From positions 186,001 to 250,000 of the forward strand of contig NZ_QGHC01000005.1 of NCBI RefSeq assembly GCF_003148905.1: a stretch of 64,000 nucleotides of DNA, written 5' to 3'. Below, one piece after another: positions 31,992 through 42,041 of the stretch. A program made the position numbers and the translations under genes. The first letter of the stretch is position 1. The number at the start of each line of letters is the position of its first letter. A model generated the notes under the pieces. It searched no databases and had not been told where the DNA came from. It saw only the letters and a list, made by a program, of their open reading frames with translations. Origin of the DNA: Fulvimonas soli (GTDB taxonomy: Bacteria > Pseudomonadota > Gammaproteobacteria > Xanthomonadales > Rhodanobacteraceae).

Positions 31992-33316
31992 TCAAGCCCA
32001 TGCGCCGAAACCGACCGCTTTTCGCCCTGCTGCTGCTCTGTCTTGCCGCCTTCGTCGCCGGGCCCGCCGCCGGCCAGGCGCTCAACGTGCAGATCACCGG
32101 CGGCCTGAAGACCGCCACCCCGATCGCCGTGGTGCCGTTCGCCCAGACCGGCGCGCCGCTGCCCACCGACGTCGCCGAGGTGATGCGCAACGACTTCAAC
32201 CGCTCCGGCAAGTTCCGCTCGCTGGCCAAGAGCGAGATCGTCGAGACGCCCTCGCGCGGCGCGGAGATCAAGTTCGCCACCTGGCGCCTGCTCAAGCAGG
32301 ACTACATCGTGGTCGGCCGCGTCAACGACGCCGGCAACGGCATGGTGCAGGTCCAGTACGAGCTGTGGGACGTCAACAAGCAGCAGAGCCTGCTCAACCA
32401 GGCGATGCCGCCGGCGCCGGTGGGCGACCTGCGCGGCGTGGCGCACCAGATCGCCGACGCCATCTACGAGAAGATCACCGGCGTGCGCGGCGCGTTCTGG
32501 ACCCGCATCGCCTACATCACCGCGGTGGGCCTGGGCAACAACACCACCTACTCGCTGATCGTGGCCGACTCCGACGGCTACAACCCGCAGGTGGTCGCCA
32601 AGTCGCGCGAGTCGCTGCTGTCGCCGGCCTGGTCGCCGGACGGCCGCAAGATCGCCTACGTCTCCTTCGAGAGCGGCAACTCGCAGATCTACGTGCAGGA
32701 CATCACCACCGGCTCGCGCCAGCTGGTCGCCTCGCACCCGCGCGGGATCAACGGCGCCCCGGCCTGGTCGCCGGACGGCCGCAAGCTGGCGCTGGCCCTG
32801 TCCTACGTGGGCAACCCGGAGATCTTCGTGCTCGACCTGGCCAGCCGCCAGGAGACCCGCCTGACCAACAGCCTGTCGATCGACACCGAGCCGGTCTGGT
32901 CGCCGGACGGGCAAGGCATCTACTTCACCTCCGACCGCTCCGGCCGGCCGCAGATCTACCAGATGCCGGCCGGCGGCGGCGCGCCGACCCGGGTCAGCTT
33001 CCAGGGCCAGAACAACGCCAACGCCAGCGTCAGCTACGACGGCAAGCAGATTGCCATGGTGCAGGGCAACGGGAACGTGTATCGTATTGCGGTCATGGAT
33101 CTCAGTCTGGGCGGGCAGGTGCGCTACCTCTCCCCCGGCCCGATTGACGAATCCCCGAGCTTCGCGCCGAACGCCAGCATGCTGCTGTACGCCGCCACGG
33201 AAGGGCGCCGCGGGGTGCTCTATGCCGTCTCGGCCGACGGCATGGTGCGCCAGCGCCTCGTCCTGTCCGACGGCGACGTGCGCGAGCCTGCCTGGGGTCC
33301 GTATCGGCAACGCTGA
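31988..33316 (+). CDS. tolB: Tol-Pal system beta-propeller protein TolB
   Basis: A 442-residue periplasmic protein that binds Pal and TolA. The signal peptide is at the N-terminus (LFALLLLCLAAFVAGPAAGQA), an N-terminal domain follows, then a six-bladed propeller with the repeated WSPDGRK-type motifs (PAWSPDGRKIAYVSFE, PAWSPDGRKLALALSY, PVWSPDGQGIYFTSD). The start codon overlaps the tolA stop (ATGA). Confidence 0.97.
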   Translation: MIKPMRRNRPLFALLLLCLAAFVAGPAAGQALNVQITGGLKTATPIAVVPFAQTGAPLPTDVAEVMRNDFNRSGKFRSLAKSEIVETPSRGAEIKFATWRLLKQDYIVVGRVNDAGNGMVQVQYELWDVNKQQSLLNQAMPPAPVGDLRGVAHQIADAIYEKITGVRGAFWTRIAYITAVGLGNNTTYSLIVADSDGYNPQVVAKSRESLLSPAWSPDGRKIAYVSFESGNSQIYVQDITTGSRQLVASHPRGINGAPAWSPDGRKLALALSYVGNPEIFVLDLASRQETRLTNSLSIDTEPVWSPDGQGIYFTSDRSGRPQIYQMPAGGGAPTRVSFQGQNNANASVSYDGKQIAMVQGNGNVYRIAVMDLSLGGQVRYLSPGPIDESPSFAPNASMLLYAATEGRRGVLYAVSADGMVRQRLVLSDGDVREPAWGPYRQR

Positions 33317-33321
33317 TTTCC

Positions 33322-33355
33322 TCCGCGCCGCGCCGCGCAAGCGGGGCGGCGCGGA
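33322..33355. terminator. GC-rich hairpin downstream of tolB
   Basis: TCCGCGCCGC at 33322-33331 pairs with GCGGCGCGGA at 33346-33355. It is followed by AAAA, not T, in the tolB direction, so a factor-independent stop is doubtful. The rest of the 256-bp tolB-pal gap shows no gene; it should hold the pal promoter. Confidence 0.3.
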
Positions 33356-33572
33356 AAACTCAAGGACGGGACCGGCGGGAGCGCCCGGCGTTCCCGTCCG
33401 GTTGTCGGTCAGGGCGATGTCGGCCTGCGCCGGTCGTACATGGTGCAGGTCCGCTTGCCGCTGACGGTTTCATCGAAGTTGTAAAAACAACAGCCGGAAC
33501 CACCGGCGATTACTGTCCCAAACCGCAATCGTCATTGACTGTCGGAACTAACCCGTTTGAAGGAACGTCACC

Positions 33573-34079
33573 ATGAATAAGACCGCACGCGTCGCCCTGG
33601 TCGCCCTGCTCTGCGTTGGCGCGGCCGCATGTTCGAAGAAGCAGGAAGTCAAGCCGCAGCAGGCCCCGGAGCAGGCTCCGGTGACCCAGCCGGCGCCGGA
33701 AACCGGCAAGTACACCCCGGCCGACCTCGATACCGACGCCTGCCTGCGCCAGCGCGTCGTGTACTTCGACTTCGACAAGGACGAGATCAAGCCGGAGTTC
33801 CAGCAGATCATGGCGTGCCACGCCAAGTACCTGCAGGATCGCCCGATGGCGCAGATCCGCCTGGAAGGCAACACCGACGAGCGCGGCACCCGCGAGTACA
33901 ACCTCGGCCTGGGCGAGCGCCGCGGCAACGCCGTGTCCAGCGCCCTGCAGGCCAACGGCGGCTCGGCCAGCCAGCTCAACGTGGTCTCCTACGGCAAGGA
34001 GAAGCCGGTGTGCCGCGAGCACAACGAGGACTGCTGGAGCAAGAACCGCCGCGTCGAGATCATCTACACGGCGAAGTGA
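33573..34079 (+). CDS. pal: Peptidoglycan-associated lipoprotein Pal
   Basis: A 168-residue outer-membrane lipoprotein with a lipobox ending GAAAC (Cys20), a proline-rich linker and the OmpA-like peptidoglycan-binding domain: VYFDFDKDEIKPEFQ and the diaminopimelate-binding signature EGNTDERGTREYNLGLGERR. Four further cysteines (CLRQR, MACHAKY, VCREH, DCWS) may form disulfides. The ATG follows GAAGGAA. The stop overlaps the cpoB start. Confidence 0.97.
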   Translation: MNKTARVALVALLCVGAAACSKKQEVKPQQAPEQAPVTQPAPETGKYTPADLDTDACLRQRVVYFDFDKDEIKPEFQQIMACHAKYLQDRPMAQIRLEGNTDERGTREYNLGLGERRGNAVSSALQANGGSASQLNVVSYGKEKPVCREHNEDCWSKNRRVEIIYTAK

Positions 34080-34939
34080 TGAAGCGACGGCTGGCTGACA
34101 ACTTGAAGGCCAGTGGCGGCATGGCGGGCGCGTTCGCGCTCGCCATGCTGTTTGCGCTTCCGGCGCTCGCGCAGGATACGCGGCTCAGCCTGGCCGAGCG
34201 CGTCGCGCGGCTGGAGCAGCAGGCGCAGAGCCAAAGCCAGGGCGGCACCGGCCTGGTCAACCAGGTGCAGGCGCTGCAGTCCCAGCTGCAGCAGATGCAG
34301 GGACAGATCGAGGAGCTGCAGCACCAGCTGCAGGAGCTCCAGGACAAGAACAAGGCCCAGTACGTCGATCTGGATTCGCGGATCGGACGTCTGGAGGGCG
34401 GCGGCAGCGCCGCCCATCCCGCCGCCGCGGGCTCCGTCGCCCAGCCGGCCGCCGCGGGCAGCGCGCCGCCGGCCGCCGCCGCGCCCGCGCCCGCCGCTAC
34501 GGCAGCGCCCGCCACGGCGGCCCCGGCCGCCGGCAAGGCGCCCGCGCCGGCCGCCGGCGAGCAGGCCGCCTACGACGCCGCCTTCAAGGCGCTGCGCGGC
34601 GGCGACTACGTGGGCGCCTCGCGCGGCTTCCGCGGCTTCATCCAGCAGTACCCCAACAGCTCGCTGGCGCCCAACGCCTGGTACTGGCTGGGCGAGTCGT
34701 ACTACGTGACGATGAACTACCAGGTGGCCCAGGAGGCCTTCCAGCGGCTGCTGGCGCAGTTCCCGCAGAGCGAGAAGGCGCCCGACGCGCTGCTCAAGCT
34801 CGGCTACAGCCAGCTCGAGCTCAAGCAGACCGACGCCGGCAGGGCCAGCCTGCAGTCGGTGCTGAGCAAGTACCCCGGCACCAAGGCGGCCAGCCTGGCG
34901 CAGGAACGCCTGCGCCGGCTGCAGCAGTCGGCCAACTGA
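34079..34939 (+). CDS. cpoB: Cell division coordinator CpoB (YbgF)
   Basis: A 286-residue periplasmic protein that links Tol-Pal to septal peptidoglycan synthesis. It has a signal peptide ending ALAQ, a trimerising coiled coil (LAERVARLEQQAQSQ to LDSRIGRLEGG), an Ala/Pro-rich linker of about 60 residues, and C-terminal TPR repeats (YDAAFKALRGGDYVGASRGF, NAWYWLGESYYVTMNYQVAQ, PDALLKLGYSQLELKQ). The start overlaps the pal stop as TGATG. Confidence 0.95.
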   Translation: MKRRLADNLKASGGMAGAFALAMLFALPALAQDTRLSLAERVARLEQQAQSQSQGGTGLVNQVQALQSQLQQMQGQIEELQHQLQELQDKNKAQYVDLDSRIGRLEGGGSAAHPAAAGSVAQPAAAGSAPPAAAAPAPAATAAPATAAPAAGKAPAPAAGEQAAYDAAFKALRGGDYVGASRGFRGFIQQYPNSSLAPNAWYWLGESYYVTMNYQVAQEAFQRLLAQFPQSEKAPDALLKLGYSQLELKQTDAGRASLQSVLSKYPGTKAASLAQERLRRLQQSAN

Positions 34940-34949
34940 GGCCGCGGCG

Positions 34950-35642
34950 ATGGGCGGCAGCGACGCCACCGTGGCGCCGGCCACGTCGGCTCCGGCCGTG
35001 GCCGGGCGGCTGCGCATCACCGAGATCTTCCACTCGATCCAGGGCGAGGCCGACGCGATCGGCTGGCCCACCGTGTTCGTGCGCCTCACCGGCTGCCCGC
35101 TGCGCTGCGTGTGGTGCGACACCGAGTATGCCTTCCACGGCGGCGAGTGGCGCGCGATCGAGGACATCCTCGCCGAGGTGGCCGGCCACGGCGCGCGCCA
35201 CGTCTGCGTCACCGGCGGCGAGCCGCTGGCGCAGAAGCGCTGCCTGGTCCTGCTCCGGCGCCTGTGCGACGCCGGCTACGAGGTGTCGCTGGAGACCTCC
35301 GGCGCGCTCGACGTGGCCGCGGTCGACCCGCGCGTGCGCAAGGTGGTGGACCTCAAGGCCCCCGGTTCCGGCGAGGAGAAGCGCAACCTGTGGTCCAACC
35401 TCGACCACCTGCTGCCGCACGACCAGGTGAAGATCGTGATCGCCGGCCGCGGTGACTACGAGTGGGCGCGCCAGGTCGTGGCCGAGCATGGCCTGGACCG
35501 CCGCTGCACGGTGCTGTTCTCGCCGGTGCACGGCGCGGTGGAGCCGCGCGCGCTGGCCGAGTGGATCCTCGAGGATCGCCTGCCGGTGCGCTTCCAGCTG
35601 CAGCTGCACAAGCTGCTGTGGAACGACGCGCAGGGAAGGTGA
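34950..35642 (+). CDS. queE: 7-carboxy-7-deazaguanine synthase QueE
   Basis: Radical SAM enzyme of the queuosine precursor pathway. The 230-residue protein has the cluster-binding CPLRCVWCD with Cys49, Cys53 and Cys56, preceded by EIFHSIQGEAD, and a glycine-rich SAM motif CVTGGEPLAQ. The spacing CxxxCxxC is the ordinary one. It follows cpoB by 10 bp, and queC follows after repeat C2. No queD or queF gene is in the window. Confidence 0.95.
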   Translation: MGGSDATVAPATSAPAVAGRLRITEIFHSIQGEADAIGWPTVFVRLTGCPLRCVWCDTEYAFHGGEWRAIEDILAEVAGHGARHVCVTGGEPLAQKRCLVLLRRLCDAGYEVSLETSGALDVAAVDPRVRKVVDLKAPGSGEEKRNLWSNLDHLLPHDQVKIVIAGRGDYEWARQVVAEHGLDRRCTVLFSPVHGAVEPRALAEWILEDRLPVRFQLQLHKLLWNDAQGR

Positions 35643-35643
35643 A

Positions 35644-35766
35644 GCGAGGAGTGAGTGGAGAGGAGTGAGAAGTGAGAGAAAAGCCTGCCCGGCGCAGAGA
35701 AGCGCGCGGGAGGCGGGAAAGCAACGCAGCACGAACTCTCGCTTCTCACTCATCTTCCCTCGCTCC
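35644..35766. repeat. Tandem-arm inverted repeat C2
   Basis: The left arm (35644-35679) reads GCGAGGAGTGAGTGGAGAGG and onward; the right arm (35737-35766) is the complementary TCTCGCTTCTCACTCATCTT series. The core starts AAAAGCCTGCCC. The element begins one base after the queE stop. The remaining 70 bp before queC hold no clear signal. Confidence 0.75.
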
Positions 35767-35837
35767 CAAGTTGCATGCGCTGTGGCCTGTGCCGCCGCAA
35801 GCGCTTTCCCGGCCGGTGACCGGCCGTACTTCAGTGG

Positions 35838-36530
35838 ATGAAACCCATGTCCGAAACTTCTCCCCGCAAGGCCGTCGTGCTCGTCTCCGGCGGCATGGAC
35901 TCGGCCGTCACCATCGCCATCGCGCGCGAGCAGGGCTATGCCGTGCACGCGCTGAGCGTGGCCTACGGCCAGCGCCACGACTCCGAGCTGGACGCCGCCG
36001 CGCGGGTGGCGCGCATGCTCGGCGCCGCCGAGCACAAGACGGTGCGGGTGGACCTGCGCAGCATCGGCGGCTCGGCGCTCACCGCCGACATCGACGTGCC
36101 GCTGGACGGCGCGGGGCAGGGCATCCCCGTCACCTACGTGCCCGCGCGCAACACCATCATGCTGTCGATCGCGCTGGGCTGGGCCGAGGTGCTCGGCTCC
36201 GCCGACATCTGGTGCGGCGTCAACGCGGTGGACTACTCCGGCTATCCCGACTGCCGCCCGGCCTTCGTCGAGGCGTTCGAGCGGCTGGCCAACGTGGCCA
36301 CCAAGGCCGGCGTGGAAGGCGCGGGCATCCGCATCCACGCGCCGCTGATGCGCATGAGCAAGGCCGACATCGCGCGCGAGGGCGCGCGCCTGGGCGTGGA
36401 CTTCGCCGCCACGGTGAGCTGCTACCAGGCCGACGCCGAGGGCCGCGCCTGCGGCCATTGCGACGCCTGCCGCCTGCGCGCGGAAGGCTTCCGCGCCGCC
36501 GGGCTGCCCGATCCCACGCGCTACGCCTGA
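35838..36530 (+). CDS. queC: 7-cyano-7-deazaguanine synthase QueC
   Basis: ATP-dependent conversion of 7-carboxy-7-deazaguanine to preQ0. The 230-residue protein has the PP-loop [12 protein letters not shown] (SGGMDS at 17-22), the segment [26 protein letters not shown] and the four-cysteine zinc site near the C-terminus ([18 protein letters not shown]). The start could be the ATG at 35838 or the ATG three codons later. Confidence 0.96.
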   Translation: MKPMSETSPRKAVVLVSGGMDSAVTIAIAREQGYAVHALSVAYGQRHDSELDAAARVARMLGAAEHKTVRVDLRSIGGSALTADIDVPLDGAGQGIPVTYVPARNTIMLSIALGWAEVLGSADIWCGVNAVDYSGYPDCRPAFVEAFERLANVATKAGVEGAGIRIHAPLMRMSKADIAREGARLGVDFAATVSCYQADAEGRACGHCDACRLRAEGFRAAGLPDPTRYA

Positions 36531-36677
36531 CCCGGCGCCCCGGCCGGCGGGCGGCCGCCTGCCGTATTTGCGCACCGCCGTGCCGGTTTTGCGCAGGCGC
36601 CTGCCGATTCGCTGCATCGCGGCGGCCCGCCTTCCACTCCAATGGCAGCCGTCGCCCGACTGCCAAGGAGAGCCGCC

Positions 36678-36935
36678 GTGTCCGTTGCCTGGTTCAAGGC
36701 CTGCAGCGTGTGCCGCGAGGTGCACGAGATCGACTGCCCGAATTGCCGCGGGCGCGGCCTGACGCGCGACCCGCACGGCGCGCGCACCGTGTGGGACCTG
36801 TGCGGGATCTGCGGCGGCAGCGGCCGCACCGCCTGTCCCGCCTGCGCCGCGGACTGGAGCCGCGGCCGTCCCGCGCCCCTGCCGGTCGGTGCCGAGGGAT
36901 GGCGCGCGGCATTGCCCGCCGCGGCCACGGGATGA
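36678..36935 (+). CDS. Small DnaJ-type zinc-finger protein
   Basis: An 85-residue protein from a GTG preceded by AAGGAGAG. It has four CxxC pairs, CSVC, CPNCRGRG, CGICGGSG and CPAC, spaced like the zinc-binding repeats of DnaJ (CxxCxGxG). No J-domain is present. Such stand-alone zinc fingers may act as redox or folding accessory proteins, but I cannot assign a role. It lies between queC and tRNA-Lys. Confidence 0.65.
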   Translation: MSVAWFKACSVCREVHEIDCPNCRGRGLTRDPHGARTVWDLCGICGGSGRTACPACAADWSRGRPAPLPVGAEGWRAALPAAATG

Positions 36936-36965
36936 GCATCGCGTCGTATTCCGGCGACGGCTTGC

Positions 36966-36995
36966 TTGTGCCATCGCCGAGCGAATCGATAAAAT
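36966..36995 (+). promoter_or_regulatory. Promoter of tRNA-Lys
   Basis: TTGTGC, an 18-nt spacer and TAAAAT end 17 nt before the mature tRNA 5' end. Confidence 0.55.
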
Positions 36996-37012
36996 GACCC
37001 GCTTTGTCGAGC

Positions 37013-37088
37013 GGGTCGTTAGCTCAGTCGGTAGAGCAGCGGACTTTTAATCCGTTGGTCGTGAGTTCGAGTCTCACACGACCCACCA
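37013..37088 (+). tRNA. tRNA-Lys (anticodon TTT)
   Basis: A complete cloverleaf: acceptor GGGTCGT pairing with ACGACCC, D-arm GCTCAGTCGGTAGAGC, anticodon arm CGGACTTTTAATCCG with anticodon TTT, T-arm with GTTCGAGTC, discriminator A and an encoded CCA. No duplicate of the 3' end is seen nearby that would mark an integration site. Confidence 0.97.
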
Positions 37089-37209
37089 TCTTCATCGCAT
37101 CGCTCCAAGGCTTTTTCTCGCCTTGCGAGTATCCGGCCAGGACCGCGAGCGCCCACCGCGTGGCCCTGGCCGATTTCCTTGGCCGTTCCCGATCGCCCGT
37201 ATCTCGGGT

Positions 37210-37506
37210 TCAGCCTGCGCGCGGCTGGATGTGCTTCAGCGTTTCGGCCAGCTCGCGTTTCGCGGTTTCAAGGTCGAAGCGCGCCTGCAGGTTCATCCAC
37301 ACGTCCGCTGTCGTGCCGAAGTAGCGCGACAGGCGCAGGGCCGTGTCGGCGGTGATGCCGCGCTTGCCATTGACGATCTCGTTCACCCGCGCAGGGGTGA
37401 CGCCGATGGCGCGGGCCAGCGCATTCGAGGAAAGCTCCATCGGCTTCATGAATTCTTCGGCGAGGATTTCGCCGGGATGGACCGGGCGGAGCGGAGGGCG
37501 GGCCAT
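37210..37506 (-). CDS. higA: HigA-family antitoxin
   Basis: A 98-residue XRE-type addiction-module antidote: HPGEILAEEFMKPMELSSN, the helix-turn-helix ALARAIGVTPARVNEIVNGKRG, and TTADVWMNLQARFDLE. It lies 9 bp behind the toxin gene, the toxin-first order of higBA modules. It should bind the toxin and repress the pair. Confidence 0.93.
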   Translation of the reverse strand: MARPPLRPVHPGEILAEEFMKPMELSSNALARAIGVTPARVNEIVNGKRGITADTALRLSRYFGTTADVWMNLQARFDLETAKRELAETLKHIQPRAG

Positions 37507-37515
37507 GTTCGTTCC

Positions 37516-37794
37516 TCAGTGATAGTCGGTGATTCCGACGTCGTAGGCGTGGCCGTCTTTCCAGACGAAGCAGACGCGGAACTGGTCGTTGATGCGCATG
37601 CTGTGCTGTCCGGCACGGTTGCCCCTGAGGGCTTCCAGCCGGTTGCCCGGCGGGACGCGAAGGTCGTCGATCGCGTGCGCCGCGTTCAGATATTCCGGCT
37701 TCCGGCGGGCGGGTCTTCGATGTTGATCCAGCGGCGCACGGGGTACGCCCTTGAACAGGGCTTCCGTGTCCTTGCTGGCGAAGGACTTGCTCAT
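37516..37794 (-). CDS. higB: HigB-family (RelE-like) toxin
   Basis: A 92-residue RelE-superfamily ribosome-dependent mRNA interferase. Recognisable parts are SFASKDTEALFKG, LDQHRRPARRKPEYLNAA, LRVPPGNRLEALRGNRAG, MRINDQFRVCFVW and the C-terminal DGHAYDVGITDYH. The conserved Arg in the QFRVCF strand is present. The pair lies next to tRNA-Lys, a common spot for accessory genes, but no other sign of an island is seen. Region 37795-38011 upstream holds its promoter and no gene. Confidence 0.93.
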   Translation of the reverse strand: MSKSFASKDTEALFKGVPRAPLDQHRRPARRKPEYLNAAHAIDDLRVPPGNRLEALRGNRAGQHSMRINDQFRVCFVWKDGHAYDVGITDYH

Positions 37795-38011
37795 AGCCTT
37801 TCATCGCATATCGATGAACGATACAAGACAGGAGTGCCGGTCGTCGATCGCCTCCTGAGTTGCCGAAGCGAGGCGGCGATGAGCCCCGTTCTGGACATGC
37901 GCGATGAAATGCCCGCCGATCCGGCGGCCGGAATGGCCCATCGGATCGGCACCGCGGGCGGCGGCGCGCGGCTGCGCTAAGCTGGCGGCCTTCCCCGGCG
38001 AGAGTGGCGGC

Positions 38012-39063
<1,052 letters not shown>

Positions 39064-39067
<4 letters not shown>

Positions 39068-40059
39068 GGCGGCTCGCAGGCTTTCTGCTCGGTGCCGCCG
39101 TGCTGCTGGCGGCCGTTGCGGCCACGGCGGCGGACCGCGCGCCGGCGGCGCGCGCCCACGCCGGCAACCCGGTGTTCCCCGGCTGGTACGCCGATCCCGA
39201 GGCGGCGATCTTCGGCAGGGAGTACTGGATCTATCCGACCTATTCCGACGCCTACGACAGGCAGCTGTTCTTCGATGCGTTCTCCTCGCCGGACCTGGTC
39301 CGCTGGACCAGGCACCCGCACGTGCTCGACGCGCGCGACGTGGCCTGGGCCAGGCGCGCGCTGTGGGCGCCGGCCATCGTGGCCAAGGACGGCAAGTACT
39401 ACCTGTTCTTCTCCGCCAACGACATCCACGGCGACCGCGAGGTGGGCGGCATCGGCGTGGCGGTGGCGGACCGGCCGCAGGGACCGTTCCGCGACCTGCT
39501 CGGGCGGCCGCTGGTGGGCGCCTTCCACCACGGGGCGCAGCCGATCGACCAGTCGGTGTTCCGCGACGACGACGGGCGGTACTACCTGGTCTACGGCGGC
39601 TGGGGCCACGCCAACATCGCGCGCCTGAAGGACGACTTCACCGGCTTCGAGCCCTTCGCCGACGGCGAGGTGTTCAAGGAGATCACGCCCGAGCACTACG
39701 TCGAGGGGCCGATGATGTTCCGGCGCGGCGGCAGGTACTACCTGATGTGGTCGGAGGGCGGCTGGACCGGGCCGGACTACTCGGTCGCCTACGCCATCGC
39801 CGACTCGCCGCTGGGGCCGTTCAAGCGGATCGGCAAGATCCTGCAGCAGGACCCGGCGATCGCCACCGGCGCGGGCCACCATTCGCTGCTGCACGCGCCC
39901 GACGGCGCGTGGTACATCGTCTACCACCGCCGGCCGCGCGGCGAGACGGCGGCCAACCACCGCGTGGTGTGCATCGACCGGCTGGAGTTCGACGCGCGCG
40001 GCTTCATCCGCCCGGTGAGGATCACCCGCGAGGGCGTCCCGGCCCACCCGCTGGATTGA
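39064..40059 (+). CDS. Glycoside hydrolase family 43 protein, secreted
   Basis: A 331-residue protein with signal peptide ([20 protein letters not shown]) and a five-bladed GH43-type propeller. The three catalytic acids fit [11 protein letters not shown] (Asp about 44), [12 protein letters not shown] (Asp about 161) and YVEGPMMF (Glu about 214). Family members act on arabinan, xylan or related side chains; substrate is not determined here. Its start overlaps the ltaE stop (ATGA), an odd pairing of a periplasmic glycosidase with an amino-acid enzyme. Confidence 0.88.
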
Positions 40060-40119
40060 GTGCCGGCGCAACCGCGCCGGGCTTGTCGCGCGCGAGACGG
40101 GCGGGGCGTCCGCCGCGGG

Positions 40120-41373
40120 TCAGCCGGCGGGCTTGTCGAAGCGCCGGATGAAGTCGCGCACCTGCGGGTAGACCGTCTCGCGCCAGCGCCGCCCGCTGAA
40201 GATGCCGTAGTGGCCGGCGCCCTCGATCACGCGGTGCTCGCGGCGGTCGGCCGGGATGCCGCTGCACAGGTCGTGCGCGGCCTCGGTCTGGCCCAGGCCG
40301 GAGATGTCGTCCAGCTCGCCCTCGATGGTGAGCAGGGCGCTGTCCCAGATCGCCGCCGGCTTCACGCGTTCGCCGTCCACGTCCCACAGGCCGCGCGGCA
40401 GCAGGCACTGCTGGAACACCGTGCCGATGGTGTCCAGGTAGTACTCGGCCGGCATGTCCAGCACGGCGTTGTACTCGTCGTAGAACTTGCGGTGCGCCTC
40501 GGCGTCGTCCAGGTCGCCGCGCAGCAGGTTGAGGTAGTAGTCCCAGTGCGAGGTCAGGTGGCGGCCGGGATTCATCGCCACGAAGCCGGCGTGCTGCAGG
40601 AAGCCCGGGTACACCTGCCGCCCGTGGCCGGGGTAGTTCATCGGCACGGTGTGGATCAGGTTGGCGCGGAACCAGGCCAGCGGCTGCGTGGTGGCCAGGT
40701 TGTTGACGCTGGTGGGGCTGCGGCGCGGGTCGATCGGGCCGCCCATCATGGTCAGCGAGCGCGGCGTCGGCTCGCCGCGCGCGGCCATCAGCGACACCGC
40801 GGCCAGCACCGGCACGGTCGGCTGGCACACCGAGATCACGTGCAGGCGCCCGGCGCCGATGTGGCGGATGAACTGCTCGACGTAGGCGACGTAGTCGTCC
40901 AGGTGGAACGGGCCGGCCTCCGCCGGCACCATGCGCGCGTCCACCCAGTCGGTGATGTAGACCTTGTGGTCGCGCAGCAGGGTGCGCACGGTGTCGCGCA
41001 GCAGCGTGGCGTGGTGGCCGGACAGCGGCGCCACCACCAGCACCACCGGCTCGTCCTTCATCCGCTCGATGGTGGCCGGGTCGTCGCTGAAGCGCTTGAA
41101 GCGCTTGAGCCGGCAGAACGGCAGCTCCAGCGCGGTCCTCTCGACGATGGCGATGGTATGGCCGTGCGCCTCGATGCTGTGGATGCCGAACTCGGGCTTC
41201 TCGTAGGCCTTGCCCAGGCGGTACATCAGCTCGTAGCCGGCGGCCATGCGCTGCGCGCCCGGCAGCTGCGCGAGCACGCTGCCCGGCTCGCTGAGCATCC
41301 TCGCGCTGGCCTGGGCGAAATAGCTGAGCGGTCCCATGAAGGAGCGCTGCCACTCGTGGATCTGGTAGAGCAT
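40120..41373 (-). CDS. phaZ: Intracellular polyhydroxyalkanoate depolymerase
   Basis: A 417-residue PhaZ1-type depolymerase that mobilises stored polyhydroxybutyrate. Family motifs: MLYQIHEWQRSFMGPL at the start, PLSGHHATLLRDTVR, YITDWVDARMVP, the nucleophile segment ISVCQPTVPVLAA (catalytic cysteine), and GAGHYGIFSGRRWR near the end with the histidine. The ATG at 41373 fits family starts; the frame is open further upstream. PHA synthase genes are not in the window. Confidence 0.92.
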   Translation of the reverse strand: MLYQIHEWQRSFMGPLSYFAQASARMLSEPGSVLAQLPGAQRMAAGYELMYRLGKAYEKPEFGIHSIEAHGHTIAIVERTALELPFCRLKRFKRFSDDPATIERMKDEPVVLVVAPLSGHHATLLRDTVRTLLRDHKVYITDWVDARMVPAEAGPFHLDDYVAYVEQFIRHIGAGRLHVISVCQPTVPVLAAVSLMAARGEPTPRSLTMMGGPIDPRRSPTSVNNLATTQPLAWFRANLIHTVPMNYPGHGRQVYPGFLQHAGFVAMNPGRHLTSHWDYYLNLLRGDLDDAEAHRKFYDEYNAVLDMPAEYYLDTIGTVFQQCLLPRGLWDVDGERVKPAAIWDSALLTIEGELDDISGLGQTEAAHDLCSGIPADRREHRVIEGAGHYGIFSGRRWRETVYPQVRDFIRRFDKPAG

Positions 41374-41508
41374 GGGCCGACCGGTCGCGGTTGCGGAAGC
41401 GGCCATGATAGCCGGTTTGGCCCGGCCGTGCTGCGACGCCACAAAAGTGGTTGCGAGAAGGATCAAGCGCTTGCGCACGCCCGATGGGACGGCGCGGTGC
41501 GCCGCGGC

Positions 41509-41997
41509 TCAGCCGGTGCGGCGCACCTCGGTGCCGGCGAGGAGGTCGTGCAGCGCGCGCCGGCGCGGGTCGAGCAGCGCCGGCGCGAACCACAGCGCCC
41601 ACGCCGCCAGCATGGCCCAGCCGGACGCGGCCATGCCCCAGCGCGGCGCCGGCGCGAGCAGCAGCAGCGGCAGCGCCGCCGCCAGCAGGCGCAGCAGGCC
41701 CCGGTACGGCGCCACCGCGCCGCCGCCGGCCGCGGTCACGCGGATGCGCCAGGGCCGCATCCCCAGCGTCTGCCCGCCGCGCAGCCACGAGAGCAGGAAA
41801 TAGCCGCCCACCACCAGCCCCTGCAGGGGCTGGTACCACCAGGCGATCTCGGTGCGCGCGCCGGTGGCGATCAGCCGGCCGCCGGTGGCGAGCTGGCAGG
41901 CCAGGCCCACCACCATCACGATCGCCAGCACGGCGAGCAGGTCGTAGACGAGCGCCAGCAGGCGGCGCCACAGCGGGGCGTAATCGGGTCCGGTCAT
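41509..41997 (-). CDS. RDD-family membrane protein
   Basis: A 162-residue protein with an N-terminal RDD-like motif (APLWRRLLALVYDLLAVLAIV), membrane segments around residues 15-38, 58-75 and 105-140, and the second RDD signature QTLGMRPWRIRV followed by RRALHDLLAGTEV. Such proteins are of uncertain transport function. It is divergent from xerD with 44 bp between. Confidence 0.85.
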   Translation of the reverse strand: MTGPDYAPLWRRLLALVYDLLAVLAIVMVVGLACQLATGGRLIATGARTEIAWWYQPLQGLVVGGYFLLSWLRGGQTLGMRPWRIRVTAAGGGAVAPYRGLLRLLAAALPLLLLAPAPRWGMAASGWAMLAAWALWFAPALLDPRRRALHDLLAGTEVRRTG

Positions 41998-42041
41998 CGG
42001 CGGCCTTGCGCACGGCGCGCGCTTTTGGCCAGCATCGCGGC

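Noticed and set aside
35643-35837. preQ1 riboswitch before queC
   Set aside because: The region is repeat C2 plus a short tail; no preQ1 aptamer motif is seen.
37013-37794. Genomic island integrated at tRNA-Lys carrying HigBA
   Set aside because: No integrase and no repeat of the tRNA 3' end on the far side; only the toxin-antitoxin pair is present, followed by metabolic genes.
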